A stretch of DNA of 23,833 nucleotides from Symbiodinium natans (taxonomy: Eukaryota > Sar > Dinophyceae > Suessiales > Symbiodiniaceae). The position numbers and the translations under genes were made by a program. Positions 7,792 through 15,900 of this stretch are shown here, piece by piece; within the stretch, counting starts at the first letter, position 1, and every line of letters starts with the position of its first letter. The DNA lies in the NCBI GenBank assembly GCA_905221605.1, contig CAJNDS010000313.1, forward strand, positions 975,894 through 999,726, read 5' to 3'. The notes beneath the pieces were generated by a model, which saw nothing but the letters and a program-made list of their open reading frames with translations, made no database searches and was not told the DNA's origin.

Positions 7792-7920
7792 GACATACCC
7801 AAAGGGTCCATGTACCTAAATAGGGAATACTTGGGCCCCAAAGTCCCTATATAGGAGCTGCTTTAAGGCTTTAAGGCCCAAGTACTCCCGATTTAGGTAC
7901 ATGGACCCTTCGGGACATCC
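7792..7920. mobile_element. Foldback (MITE-like) element
   Basis: Two 34-bp arms at 7804-7837 and 7875-7908 are inverted repeats of each other with two mismatches; the arm begins GGGTCCATGTACCTAAAT. Pairing extends more weakly outward to about 7792 and 7920. The loop contains a CTTTAAGG direct duplication. It is non-coding and has no clear target duplication. Confidence 0.82.
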
Positions 7921-7973
7921 TCTGGGCCCCAAACCCATCCAAGAGGACTGTTCTCGGCGAATGCAAATATTGG

Positions 7974-8024
7974 CCGGTTCTGAGTAGGGAATGGTTCTAT
8001 AGGGCCATCATTCCCTCATTCCCT
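7974..8024. mobile_element. Truncated relative of the 8819-8978 foldback element
   Basis: Starts CCGGTTCTGAGTAGGGAAT, matching the reverse complement of the right end of the 8819-8978 element. It continues with ATAGGGCCATCATTCCCTCA, matching the reverse complement of that element's left interior. The two terminal regions are joined without the AT-rich middle, as in an internally deleted copy. Confidence 0.65.
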
Positions 8025-8055
8025 TCTCGTCTTTCCGGGGACGCTAGGAATCAAG

Positions 8056-8217
8056 ATGCTGCATCACACTGTATCCCAAGTTCTGACTCAGGGGAAGCTT
8101 TGGAGAACTACGCCCCAAAAACCCTTAAACCCACAATTCTTGCTAATTGAAACACCTAAAGCCGCTGAGCCTAGATTCGGGGGCCCAGCTACATATGACA
8201 GGGTTTACGCGCCCTAA
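8056..8217 (+). other. Open frame of 53 codons, unrecognised
   Basis: ATG at 8056 to TAA at 8215, beginning MLHHTVSQVLTQGKLWRTTP; the stop is supplied by the first CCCTAAA unit. Another frame over the same bases (DAASHCIPSSDSGEALENYA) is equally open, so neither is secure. Confidence 0.15.
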
Positions 8218-8400
8218 ACCCTAAACCCTAAACCCTAAACCCTAAACCCTAAACCCTAAACCCTAAACCCTAAACCCTAAACCCTAAACCCTAAACCCTA
8301 AACCCTAAACCCTAAACCCTAAACCCTAAACCCTAAACCCTAAACCCTAAACCCTAAACCCTAAACCCTAAACCCTAAACCCTAAACCCTAAACCCTAAG
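8213..8400 (-). repeat. Longest perfect CCCTAAA array (about 27 copies)
   Basis: 188 bp of uninterrupted CCCTAAA heptamers. Perfect homogeneity implies recent expansion or recent insertion of a telomere-derived block. Confidence 0.98.
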
Positions 8401-8460
8401 CCCACAGAGAGCCCAGCATGCAACAAGCTGTGGAGCATGGCTCGCCCCTCTCACCCTTAA

Positions 8461-8566
8461 CTGGGTTGTGCTTTGGGATATTGTTGAAGTTCCCCGTTTT
8501 CCTTATAAAGGAACCTATTTCATATAAAAAAAAAAACAATTGCAAGGAGTTAACAGCACAACTCAG
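8461..8566. mobile_element. Possible small TIR element
   Basis: CTGGGTTGTGCT (8461-8472) and AGCACAACTCAG (8555-8566) are inverted repeats with one mismatch over 12 bp, about 106 bp apart. Size fits the other foldback elements here, but the inner part does not fold and no second copy was seen. A 50-codon open frame (8418-8570) overlaps it. Confidence 0.35.
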
Positions 8567-8654
8567 ATAGTTAAACCCTTAGGGAAACTGGACGGCAGGG
8601 TTGGGGTTTAGAGTGCGTTTAGGGTGCCGGGTTTCGTCTTGGAGGCATCCTTTG

Positions 8655-8752
8655 CCCTAAGCCCTGAACCCCAAACCCTAAACCCTAAAGCCTACACCCT
8701 CCGCCCTAAACCTTAAACCCTAAACCCTATAAACCCTAAACCCTAAACCCGC
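8655..8752 (-). repeat. Degenerate CCCTAAA tract
   Basis: Mixed CCCTGAA, CCCCAAA, CCCTAAA and CCTTAAA units. The following bases (8756-8818) remain open as GQAYFDFCERSALSAITVMH, a possible exon. Confidence 0.82.
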
Positions 8753-8818
8753 GGGGGCCAGGCCTACTTCGACTTCTGTGAGAGAAGCGCCCTCTCTGCA
8801 ATCACTGTGATGCACTGG

Positions 8819-8978
8819 CTGGTTCTTAGTAAATGAGGGAATGATGGCCCTATGTAATCCCTTAAAGTGTATTTATAGGGCCGATACAATCCCTTTCAAA
8901 AAAATATATATGTATGTATTTATTTATTTATTTATTTATTTATTTATGTATAAACCCTTATTCCCTACTAAGAACCAG
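8819..8978. mobile_element. 160-bp MITE-like element with 13-bp TIRs
   Basis: Perfect terminal inverted repeats CTGGTTCTTAGTA (8819-8831) and TACTAAGAACCAG (8966-8978). The middle is AT-rich and holds a (TTTA)n microsatellite at about 8918-8946 and a short TA run. There is no coding capacity. A deleted relative lies at 7974-8024. Confidence 0.85.
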
Positions 8979-9102
8979 GGGCTTCAGTTCTGGTTATTCA
9001 GGCTAGCCTTCTAAGTCAGCCGGAACCCGAAAAGCCCTGAAGAGGGGCCAGGCGTGGAGTCTATAGCTGGGGTTACAAGAGGACAACTCTTGCAAGAACT
9101 AG

Positions 9103-9182
9103 CCCTAAACCCTAAACCCTAAACCCTAAACCCTAAACCCTAAACCCTAAACCCTAAACCCTAAACCCTAAACCCTAAACCC
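9103..9182 (-). repeat. CCCTAAA array (11 copies)
   Basis: Perfect tandem immediately before a C-rich, acceptor-like tract. Confidence 0.97.
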
Positions 9183-9205
9183 CCCCTGCTCCTGCAATTG
9201 CCCAG

Positions 9206-9256
9206 ATGGAAGCATATTGCAGCGGCCGGTTGCAAGGCGTGGCTTCGCGGTTCACT
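9206..9256 (+). other. Candidate 51-nt exon with both splice-like borders
   Basis: Preceded by a pyrimidine-rich stretch ending TTGCCCAG and followed by GTAAGG. It is exactly 17 open codons, MEAYCSGRLQGVASRFT. This is the cleanest exon-like unit in the window, placed between a CCCTAAA array and a TTTAGGG array, which would then sit in flanking introns. The gene is unknown. Confidence 0.35.
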
Positions 9257-9264
9257 GTAAGGGC

Positions 9265-9438
9265 TTAGGGTTTAGGGTTTAGGGTTCAGGGTTTAGGGTC
9301 TAGGGTTTAGGGTCTAGGGTTTAGGGTTTAGGGTTTAGGGTTTAGGCTTTAGGGTCTAGGGTTTTGGGTTTTGGGTTTAGGGTTCAGGGTTTAGGGTCTA
9401 GGGTTTTGGGTTTAGGGTTTAGGGTTTAGGGTTCAGGG
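9265..9438 (+). repeat. Degenerate TTTAGGG tract with TCTAGGG units
   Basis: Regular interspersion of TCTAGGG, TTCAGGG and TTTTGGG variants among TTTAGGG, suggesting amplification of a compound unit. Confidence 0.9.
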
Positions 9439-9442
9439 TGCA

Positions 9443-9517
9443 GGCAAAGGCTCTGGGGTTTGAGGCTTCAAAAGCTCGAGCTTGTGGTGGCATTCGTAAC
9501 CACGCGCTGCCCACATG
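9443..9517 (+). other. Short open stretch, possible exon
   Basis: Open as QAKALGFEASKARACGGIRN up to a TGA near 9515. No border signals or homology. Confidence 0.15.
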
Positions 9518-9613
9518 TTGAAAGCAAGGGACTGCGGCATAAGGTTTGTCAGAACAGTTCGAATCCCTGAGCCTTAAACCTGCAACCCAAACAAACCATG
9601 ATTCAAACCCTTA

Positions 9614-9675
9614 GGGTTCAGGGCTTAGGGTTTAGGGTTTAAGGTTTAGGGTTTAGGGTTTAGGGTTTAGGGTTT
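9614..9675 (+). repeat. TTTAGGG tract
   Basis: About eight units with a TTTAAGG variant. The right end passes into unique sequence. Confidence 0.9.
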
Positions 9676-9771
9676 AATCTTTAATCTAGAGGGTTGAGGG
9701 GCTTGAAGCGCGAACCGAATTACGCAGCACCTGACAGAGGCAGCCTAGCCACGGCAACATCGAGGCCTCGC

Positions 9772-9878
9772 TTTGGGTGCTTTGGGTGCTTTGGGTGCTT
9801 TGGGGTTGCTAGGGTTTAGGGTTTAGGGTTTAGGGTTTAGGGTTTAGGGTTTAGGGTTTAGGGTTTAGGGTTTAGGGT
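9772..9878 (+). repeat. 10-bp TTTGGGTGCT repeat passing into a TTTAGGG array
   Basis: About three copies of TTTGGGTGCT (9772-9806) are followed by about ten perfect TTTAGGG heptamers (9809-9878). Confidence 0.9.
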
Positions 9879-9879
9879 T

Positions 9880-10214
9880 GAAGGGGGTCAGAGCTTGTTT
9901 TAGGGCTGCAGGGCTTTAGGGGTTTTGTGGTTCAGGGGCCTGGGGGGTTTGATGATCTAGGGCTCTCGAGTTTAGGGTGCTAGGCTTTCGTGGGTAAATT
10001 GAAGGGGGAAGCAATCATAAATGGGGGAAACGATCACAAAAGTCATTGCGAAGACCTGCGCGTCTAAACGTGAGTCATGAGCCTCACTTTTCGACTCTGA
10101 GTCCCAAACTCTTAAACCCCTCTCAGCCCCCCGAGCCCTCCACCGCAAGGTTTGTAAACCCCAAAGGCTAGGTTGCGCTTGTTCTACGTGAGGGTCCCAT
10201 TGTGGGTCACTTCA
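9880..10214. other. Single-copy spacer
   Basis: G/T-rich at the left, then unique sequence. An ATG-started open stretch (MGETITKVIAKTCASK) ends at a GTGAGT donor-like site at about 10070. No identifiable gene. Confidence 0.3.
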
Positions 10215-10298
10215 GCCCTAAACCCTAAACCCTAAACCCTAAACCCTAAACCCTAAACCCTAAACCCTAAACCCTAAACCCTATATAAACCCTAAACC
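10215..10298 (-). repeat. CCCTAAA array (about 10 copies)
   Basis: Tandem heptamers with a CCCTATATAAA variant near the right end. Beyond it, 10302-10392 stays open as IQNRTSYDLETGSPDEPMQG, a possible exon. Confidence 0.95.
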
Positions 10299-10397
10299 CA
10301 TTCAGAACAGAACCTCTTATGACTTGGAAACCGGAAGCCCTGATGAACCCATGCAGGGCGGTGGCAGTTCAGGATCCAAGTATGGGTCTTAGATTTT

Positions 10398-10480
10398 AAC
10401 CCTAAACCCTAAACCCTAAACCCTAAACCCTAAACCCTAAACCCTAAACCCTAAACCCTAAACCCTAAACCCTAAACCTT
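10398..10480 (-). repeat. CCCTAAA array (about 11 copies)
   Basis: Perfect tandem ending in CCTTTAAGG next to the foldback element at 10509. Confidence 0.96.
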
Positions 10481-10508
10481 TAAGGTTCAAAGTGTGTCTA
10501 TAGGACTG

Positions 10509-10612
10509 GGTAGCCCAGTGGTACCCTATACCTTTTTGGGGTTCATGGCTCCCTTACAAACTAACCAACCCCAAAAAGGGTGCCCTTATTCTAATATGGT
10601 TACTGGGCTACC
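10509..10612. mobile_element. 104-bp foldback element
   Basis: Perfect 11-bp ends GGTAGCCCAGT (10509-10519) and ACTGGGCTACC (10602-10612), plus a perfect 13-bp inner stem CCTTTTTGGGGTT (10531-10543) with AACCCCAAAAAGG (10567-10579). It has the same two-stem architecture and CCxxTTTTTGG-type inner stem as the 5663 element but different ends. The open frame at 10494-10724 runs through it and is therefore unlikely to be a gene. Confidence 0.82.
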
Positions 10613-10813
10613 GGATGAAGGGTGGTTGGAGTGCTTAGGGTCTAGTGACTTAAATGGCTTGGGGCATGCACAGAGACACCCCGCAACGGCTTCTCCACAC
10701 GGCGCTGCCCTAAACTTCCCTTAAAACCACTAACCCCCCCTCCTCTAAACTTCCCTTGAATCCTCAAACCCTGAACCCCAGCGTGTTGAAGCCCTGATTC
10801 AATCATCAACAAC

Positions 10814-10850
10814 CACCCCCCCCCTCCCCCCCCTCCCCGTCCCCCACCCT
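10814..10850 (+). other. Long C-rich pyrimidine tract
   Basis: C-runs broken by single T residues, ending CCACCCTAG. It is well placed to act as the polypyrimidine tract of a 3' splice site for the next candidate exon. Confidence 0.5.
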
Positions 10851-10852
10851 AG

Positions 10853-10970
10853 CACAAGCTGTCATTTCCGGATTCACCGCTGCGAAGATGTTTGACCATG
10901 TAGCTGCCGACAGAATCTATGAGCAGACATCGAACGACGACACTGAGTTTGACTACATACACCCTTTCAG
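10853..10970 (+). other. Candidate 118-nt exon with splice-like borders
   Basis: Bounded by the pyrimidine tract plus TAG on the left and TTTCAG|GTCCTT on the right. The open frame reads QAVISGFTAAKMFDHVAADR followed by IYEQTSNDDTEFDYIHPF, convincingly protein-like with an acidic C-terminal half. It is the longest exon candidate with signals at both ends. I do not recognise the protein. Confidence 0.38.
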
Positions 10971-11041
10971 GTCCTTATGTAGACCCCAAACCCTTAGGTC
11001 TAGGGATTAGTAAGAGATTCCCTAAATCCCTGAGACCCCCA

Positions 11042-11122
11042 TACTCCTTAATTAAGGAATACTCCTTAAACAAAAGAAGGATCCCTTCTAGATTTTAAGG
11101 AGCATTCCTTACTTAAGGGGTA
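11042..11122. mobile_element. 81-bp foldback element
   Basis: Arms at 11042-11070 and 11094-11122 are inverted repeats with three mismatches over 29 bp. Each arm itself contains CCTTAA/TTAAGG, and the loop holds a near-palindromic AGAAGGATCCCTTCT. Non-coding. Confidence 0.8.
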
Positions 11123-11133
11123 CTGGCCCTGGC

Positions 11134-11169
11134 CCTATAAACCCTAAACCCTAAACCCTAAACCCTAAA
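11134..11169 (-). repeat. CCCTAAA array (about 4 copies)
   Basis: Short perfect tract between the foldback element and a candidate exon. Confidence 0.92.
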
Positions 11170-11170
11170 T

Positions 11171-11269
11171 TCCATCCTCACGGAGGCGTCAGACCTCCAT
11201 CGGCAGCTGGAGAGACTCGCGGCGCGCCAGCGTGAGGAGGAGGCTGAGAGCGCTTGCGTCCGACCCTAA
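11171..11269 (+). other. Candidate exon, coiled-coil-like
   Basis: Open as SILTEASDLHRQLERLAARQ then REEEAESACVRP before TAA at 11267. The strongly amphipathic Glu/Arg/Leu pattern is what a helical or coiled-coil segment looks like and is unlike the low-complexity repeats around it. CAG trinucleotides at about 11190-11205 could serve as acceptors. Confidence 0.3.
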
Positions 11270-11274
11270 AAATT

Positions 11275-11383
11275 GGGTTTAGGGTTTAGGGTGTAGGGTT
11301 TAGGGTTTCGGGTTTAGGGTTTAGGGTTTAGGGATGTTCAGGGTTTAGGGTTTAGGGTTTAGAGTTTAGGGTTTAGGGTTTAG
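11275..11383 (+). repeat. TTTAGGG tract with variants
   Basis: About 13 units including GTGTAGGG and TTTCGGG. It is opposite in orientation to the tract at 11134. Confidence 0.92.
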
Positions 11384-11794
11384 GGGAACCTCAACTCGTA
11401 AAGCCTAACCTCCAAACCCTAAGCCTTAAACCTCAACTTCTACCAGGGGCTGTACTTGAGGTTTAAGACTTTGAGTTTTGGGCTTAGGGTTTTCGGCTTA
11501 ATTACGGTGTTCGGCTTAGGGTTGAGGGGTTAGCAGCAGCGGCTGTAAGTACCATGTGGAAATGGCGTGATGTCACGTAAAGGCTCATGTTTCCGATGCA
11601 ATCCAGCAATTTTCATTGGTGCTCGGTTTCAGGCCACCACCCAAACTATTGCCATTTAGGGTTTAGGGCTGGTGGGTAGGGTATCCCCCAGGGGGTTCCA
11701 CCTTAGGGTTTTCTCATCAAGAGAAGGATCGTGGGGCTTCTCTTTGTAAGTAAAGTGGTCCTAAAGCTAGGCTCATGTGTCGATGAAGGCCTTG
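11384..11794. other. Spacer, nothing secure
   Basis: Mostly single-copy with scattered TTTAGGG fragments. GTAAGT donor-like sites occur at about 11542 and 11745, and TTTCAG at about 11625-11630, but no open segment is long enough to call. Confidence 0.3.
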
Positions 11795-12010
11795 AGGGTT
11801 TAGGGTGTAGGGTTTAGGGTTTAGGGTTTAGGGTCAGGCGTTGCTTTCAGGTACACTTGAATCAGGGTCTTTGGCTAGGGTTTAGGGTTTCGGCTTTCGG
11901 CGCTAGGCTTCGGGCTTGAGGGCTTAGGGTTTAGGCTTTAGGCCTTCGGGTTCAGGCTTCCGGGGCGTTAGGCTTCAGGCTTCAGCGTCTTGGGCTTTAG
12001 GGTTTCGGGC
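11795..12010 (+). repeat. TTTAGGG tract decaying to TTCGGC/TTCAGG units
   Basis: Four heptamers at about 11799-11835, then, after 40 bp, a strongly mutated tract with TTTCGGC, TTCAGGC and TTTAGGC units to about 12010. Confidence 0.75.
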
Positions 12011-12144
12011 TTATGGTGCTCTTTGAAGGGCTTTACAACCTTAGGGGGGGGCTTGGGGGTTCTTAGGATTCGGGTGTAAGGGCCTAAACGCCCACGGCTC
12101 ACGTGGAGTCCACACACCAAAAGCGCTTTATCAACCCTAAACCC

Positions 12145-12257
12145 TGGTAGTCACCTCACGCACAAGAGTCTCCTGTTCAACACGTTCGGGCTCGGTATGC
12201 GAGCTCTGTAGCTGTAGGTTCGCAGCTTCAAAGTGGTCACCATCACAGTGGAGCACC
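12145..12257 (+). other. Open stretches, possible exon pieces
   Basis: After CCTGGTAG the frame reads SHLTHKSLLFNTFGLGMRAL to a TAG. In the same frame, after TTCGCAG, it reads FKVVTITVEHL up to the CCCTAAA array. Two stops 6 bp apart separate them. Unrecognised. Confidence 0.2.
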
Positions 12258-12321
12258 TAACCCTAAACCCTAAACCCTAAACCCTAAAGCCTAAACCCTA
12301 AACCCTAAACCCTAAACCCTA
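12258..12321 (-). repeat. CCCTAAA array (about 9 copies)
   Basis: Near-perfect tract with one AAAGCCT variant. Confidence 0.95.
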
Positions 12322-12449
12322 GTTGCGGTCAGCTTAGGACGACGTTCAGGCGAACGCGCTGAAACTAACGGGAGATGATATACACCCCAAACCCCAAACA
12401 CCAATTGGCAGCCCCCGAAAAGGCCACAAGCCCAGCGCTACGAAAACAA

Positions 12450-12571
12450 CCCTAAACCCTAAACCCCAAACCCCAAACCCTAAACCCTAAACCCTAAACC
12501 CTAAACCCTAAACCCTAAACCCTAAACCCTAAACCCTAAACCCTAAACCCTAAACCCTAAACCCTAAACCA
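12450..12571 (-). repeat. CCCTAAA array (about 17 copies)
   Basis: Last large array of the left region. Two CCCCAAA units near the left end, otherwise perfect. An open frame at about 12341-12450 (DDVQANALKLTGDDI onward) reads into it. Confidence 0.96.
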
Positions 12572-12619
12572 TAGCATGAAAGCCCCAGTTCAGCGTCCCT
12601 GGCCCGAACAAAACCCTAA

Positions 12620-12775
12620 CTGGGTTTAGGATTCTAGGGTTTAGGTTTTATAACTTAGGATTTAAGGTTTAGGGTTTGTTTGTACTCTAAACAAGGGTGA
12701 GTTTGCATACCATGTGGGGTTTAGGGTTCTGGCTTTAGGAGTGTGGGCTTTAGGGTTTAGGGTTTAGATTCGGGT
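12620..12775 (+). repeat. Degenerate TTTAGGG tract at the LINE 3' boundary
   Basis: Broken TTTAGGA/TTTAGGG units, ending in two good heptamers at about 12752-12767. On the minus strand, the downstream end of the LINE runs straight into CTAAACCCTAAACCCTAAAG. Confidence 0.85.
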
Positions 12776-12815
12776 TTCGGGGGTATGGAATTGCGTAGTT
12801 CCTAGGTAGGATAAG

Positions 12816-12838
12816 GGGGACCCTTAAAAGGGAACCCC
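12816..12838 (-). other. Hairpin in the LINE 3' UTR
   Basis: On the minus strand GGGG-TT-CCCTT-TT-AAGGG-T-CCCC can fold into a GC-rich stem with a small internal loop, about 100 nt after the ORF stop and about 45 nt before the telomere-like junction. In LINEs a 3' structure of this kind can be the RT recognition site; that role here is inference. Confidence 0.45.
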
Positions 12839-12936
12839 TTCTTTTGCTGCACTGTGTGTCTGAGGCCGCGACCTGTCGACAAGTAACAATGAGTAGCCGC
12901 TTCAGGCTGCTTGTGAATCCAGACAAAATAAGGAAA

Positions 12937-15900
12937 CTAATACGGCGGGATACCGTCAAAACCATCGAATTTGGGGGTCCACTTGTGGCCAAGCGATTTC
13001 CTATCAGGGAGACATACGCTTTGAGCAAGGCTAGCTTGGAGAAAAATGAACATCTGATGGTGAATATGTTGACACCTCATGGACCCATAGAAGCCACTAA
13101 GGCTTTTCATACCAAAGACTGCCGCTGATTTAACATGTTTAACGGAATGAATACTGGTCGGAAGGCCTTTGCACAATCTTAAGAAGAAAATTCTGAAGCG
13201 AGACACCAGGATGCGGGCGGTCATGCCCGGGACCAACCAGCCAGGAAAGAAACCATACACTGCAAGAAACTCGATCAAAACTACCAGCCAGGGAGTTCGT
13301 TCCCCTTGAGGCCTGTCGCAAAAGAACCATCTCTGCTCGCTTACAAAGTTGGCAAGGGCTTCAGCAGCTGCTTGAGACAATGGTCTTCTACCCCGAAGAA
13401 GCGGGTCTAGGCTAAGCCCTTGCCACCCTGAAAACTGCATCCCTTCTGGCTGGAGATGCGCGAAGAAGCCGAGATATCTGCGCCGAAGACAGTCAAAGAG
13501 GACATCAGGCGGTAAAGTATTCGTTCTGTACATCTGCAGCACCTTTGTCTCTACATCCCCAAGCAGAACAGAATGTCCCATTAAATGACAATTACTGTAG
13601 CATTTCCGAGGGCGCTTGCTATTTAGCCGCCTGCGGGGCTTACAAGTACAGATCACAGTCTGTGTTAGTCCTGCAGAGGCCTGTTCGTCCTCGTCAAAAG
13701 GGGCAAGTTGGCAAGCTGCCGAGCGCTTAACTAAAGTAGCAACCAAGTGAACTTGCACGGAAACTGCTTGCTGGAGATAAGGGCGAGACCTTGCTATAAG
13801 ATCGGAAGAAAGAGCTTTAGCTGTGGCTTTCGCTAAAGCATCAACTTGCTCATTCCCTGCGGTGAGAAGAGGACACTGCGATGTTTCTCCTTTGGTGTGT
13901 GCTTTGACCTTGACAAACCGTATGCTTCCATTGTGTGCCCTTGCTACAACAAGAAACAGATCCCACAAATCTGGATTTTCAAACTGGTAAGGACAATCCC
14001 ATTCAAAATTATGCATCTGCAAGAATTGGGCACGACGTAGGACACTAGCACAATCAGAAGCGACAGTGATGTCCCCGTCTGTTAGATGGATAGCCAAGAT
14101 CAAAGCATAAAGCTCGCAACGAAAAGAGTTAACAGAGGCACCGTGCACGGCTACAGCATGTTTAAAAAGGCCGGGAACTGTAACTGCGGAGGCACCTGCG
14201 CGGATTGGCACCCACCGATGGTGAAAAACACTGCCATCCACAAAAATCGTGGACTGTGGACACCAGCGCGTTTCCACCACCGGAAGTTTCCACGCCTGCA
14301 TAGGCTCGTCATGGAAGTGGGGTGGCTCGAAAAAGATACCCGTTACCCAGGATAACAAAGGTTCGTCACCGTGGGACGGGATGGATTCCTGTAAAGCTTC
14401 GCAGTCACGGAACATGTGGCAATGTGTTTCCTGTTTCCCACACTGTGGGCACGCAGCGCTGTCACGTAGTCCTGCCGCTCTATAGCGATGTCCGTTGTAG
14501 ACAGACCCAGATAGAAGCGATGACAAAATTCCACGTGTGTAGTGTATGTTCGGAGGGAGCTTATCAAGATACCCACGAAGGAACTGGAAATCGTCATCCT
14601 TTGCAAAGGTCGTGTCGAGAAGAAACCGCGTAAGATACACATCTGGCGTGCCATACTGTCCTGGAGTCGGGTTGTCATACCTGAAAGGTGATTGGTTGAG
14701 TAAATACTTCCTGACGTCCCGCGCCAACTCTTCCAAAAAAGCGTCTTTGGAACCTGCTTTGAGGGAGATGATGCGGCCATCAGACAAAACCAAGTTGAAG
14801 GCATTGGGGTCACCTACTTTCCAACCAAGCGCGAAAAACAAGTAAGCCACAACACTGACTACACCGTTAGCTACGTTGTGCTTAGGCGCAGGCCTATTTC
14901 TAGCATCCTCACGAACTTGAGATAAGATTTTGCGAAGCAACTCTGGCTTGAGGTAGGCGAGACGGCGTAACTTCAAGGAAACGTGCTGCACCCACTTTGC
15001 AAAAGGGTCCAGCCAAGGGTCCTGTAGCGTGGCAAACAAAAGGAAAGGACATCTCATATTGTTAGCCTTTTTGACAAAAACTTTTGCTGTTGCAGTTCTC
15101 AGCTTGGCCAAGGCATTCCTAGAAGGGCCTTGGATCTCAGTCCCATATACCCATTTAGAGTGGCCGTTAGCATGAACATGAATGGCCTTCATTTCGGGAG
15201 ACAAGGGAAGTTGGGAGATCTTCAGCATGGCAACCTTGGCCTTATCGACTCGCTCATCCTGTAGCTTAGGAGAATGCCTCTTATCAAACTGGTGGGAGTA
15301 ACCCAATGACTTGGCTTGTTTCTTTGCTTTGCAGGCTCTGCCGACTTTCAACAGAAATCGATTAGCATTTCGTTTCCTACGGGTCGCGACGATGGTTTTT
15401 TCATCGTTTAAAACTTGTCCGACCCCGGTATCAAACTCGTGGATGGCATTAAAGGCATCTACCAGTGCATTGGTGTCACTAGTTCGGGTCCAAATTTTGG
15501 AATCATCTAGAAAGGTGCTAAACTTAATGGAGGGACAAACAGTATTGAGTTGACGTGACAAGACAGCGTACATACAGTTAATCATTAAAATGGACATGGA
15601 GCACCCCTGAACAGCCGAATTAGTGCACATAACCCGCTTCCCATAAACATTACCAAGCTTGAAAAACTTGCATTGCCCACCATAAAATCCAAGAACAGCC
15701 CTGAAGATCTGATCGGGGAGTCCCAACTGGGCAGCAACATTTAAAGCCACGTAGGGTAAGATAAGATCGAAGCACTTCCACCTATCAATGAAGACTGCAA
15801 TAAGGTCAAAATGGGAGTCAGGGTCGTGAAGAGCAAGGGACAAATCAACCTCGCTAGTATCAGCAGTTCGGTGGGCAAGGCCTCCTAAGCGGTTACCAGG

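Noticed and set aside
12844-13128. 94-codon top-strand frame
   Set aside because: Antisense to the end of the LINE polyprotein frame and its 3' UTR; no motifs.
14343-14813. 156-codon minus-strand frame inside the LINE
   Set aside because: An alternative frame of the LINE coding sequence; the main frame carries the zinc knuckle here.
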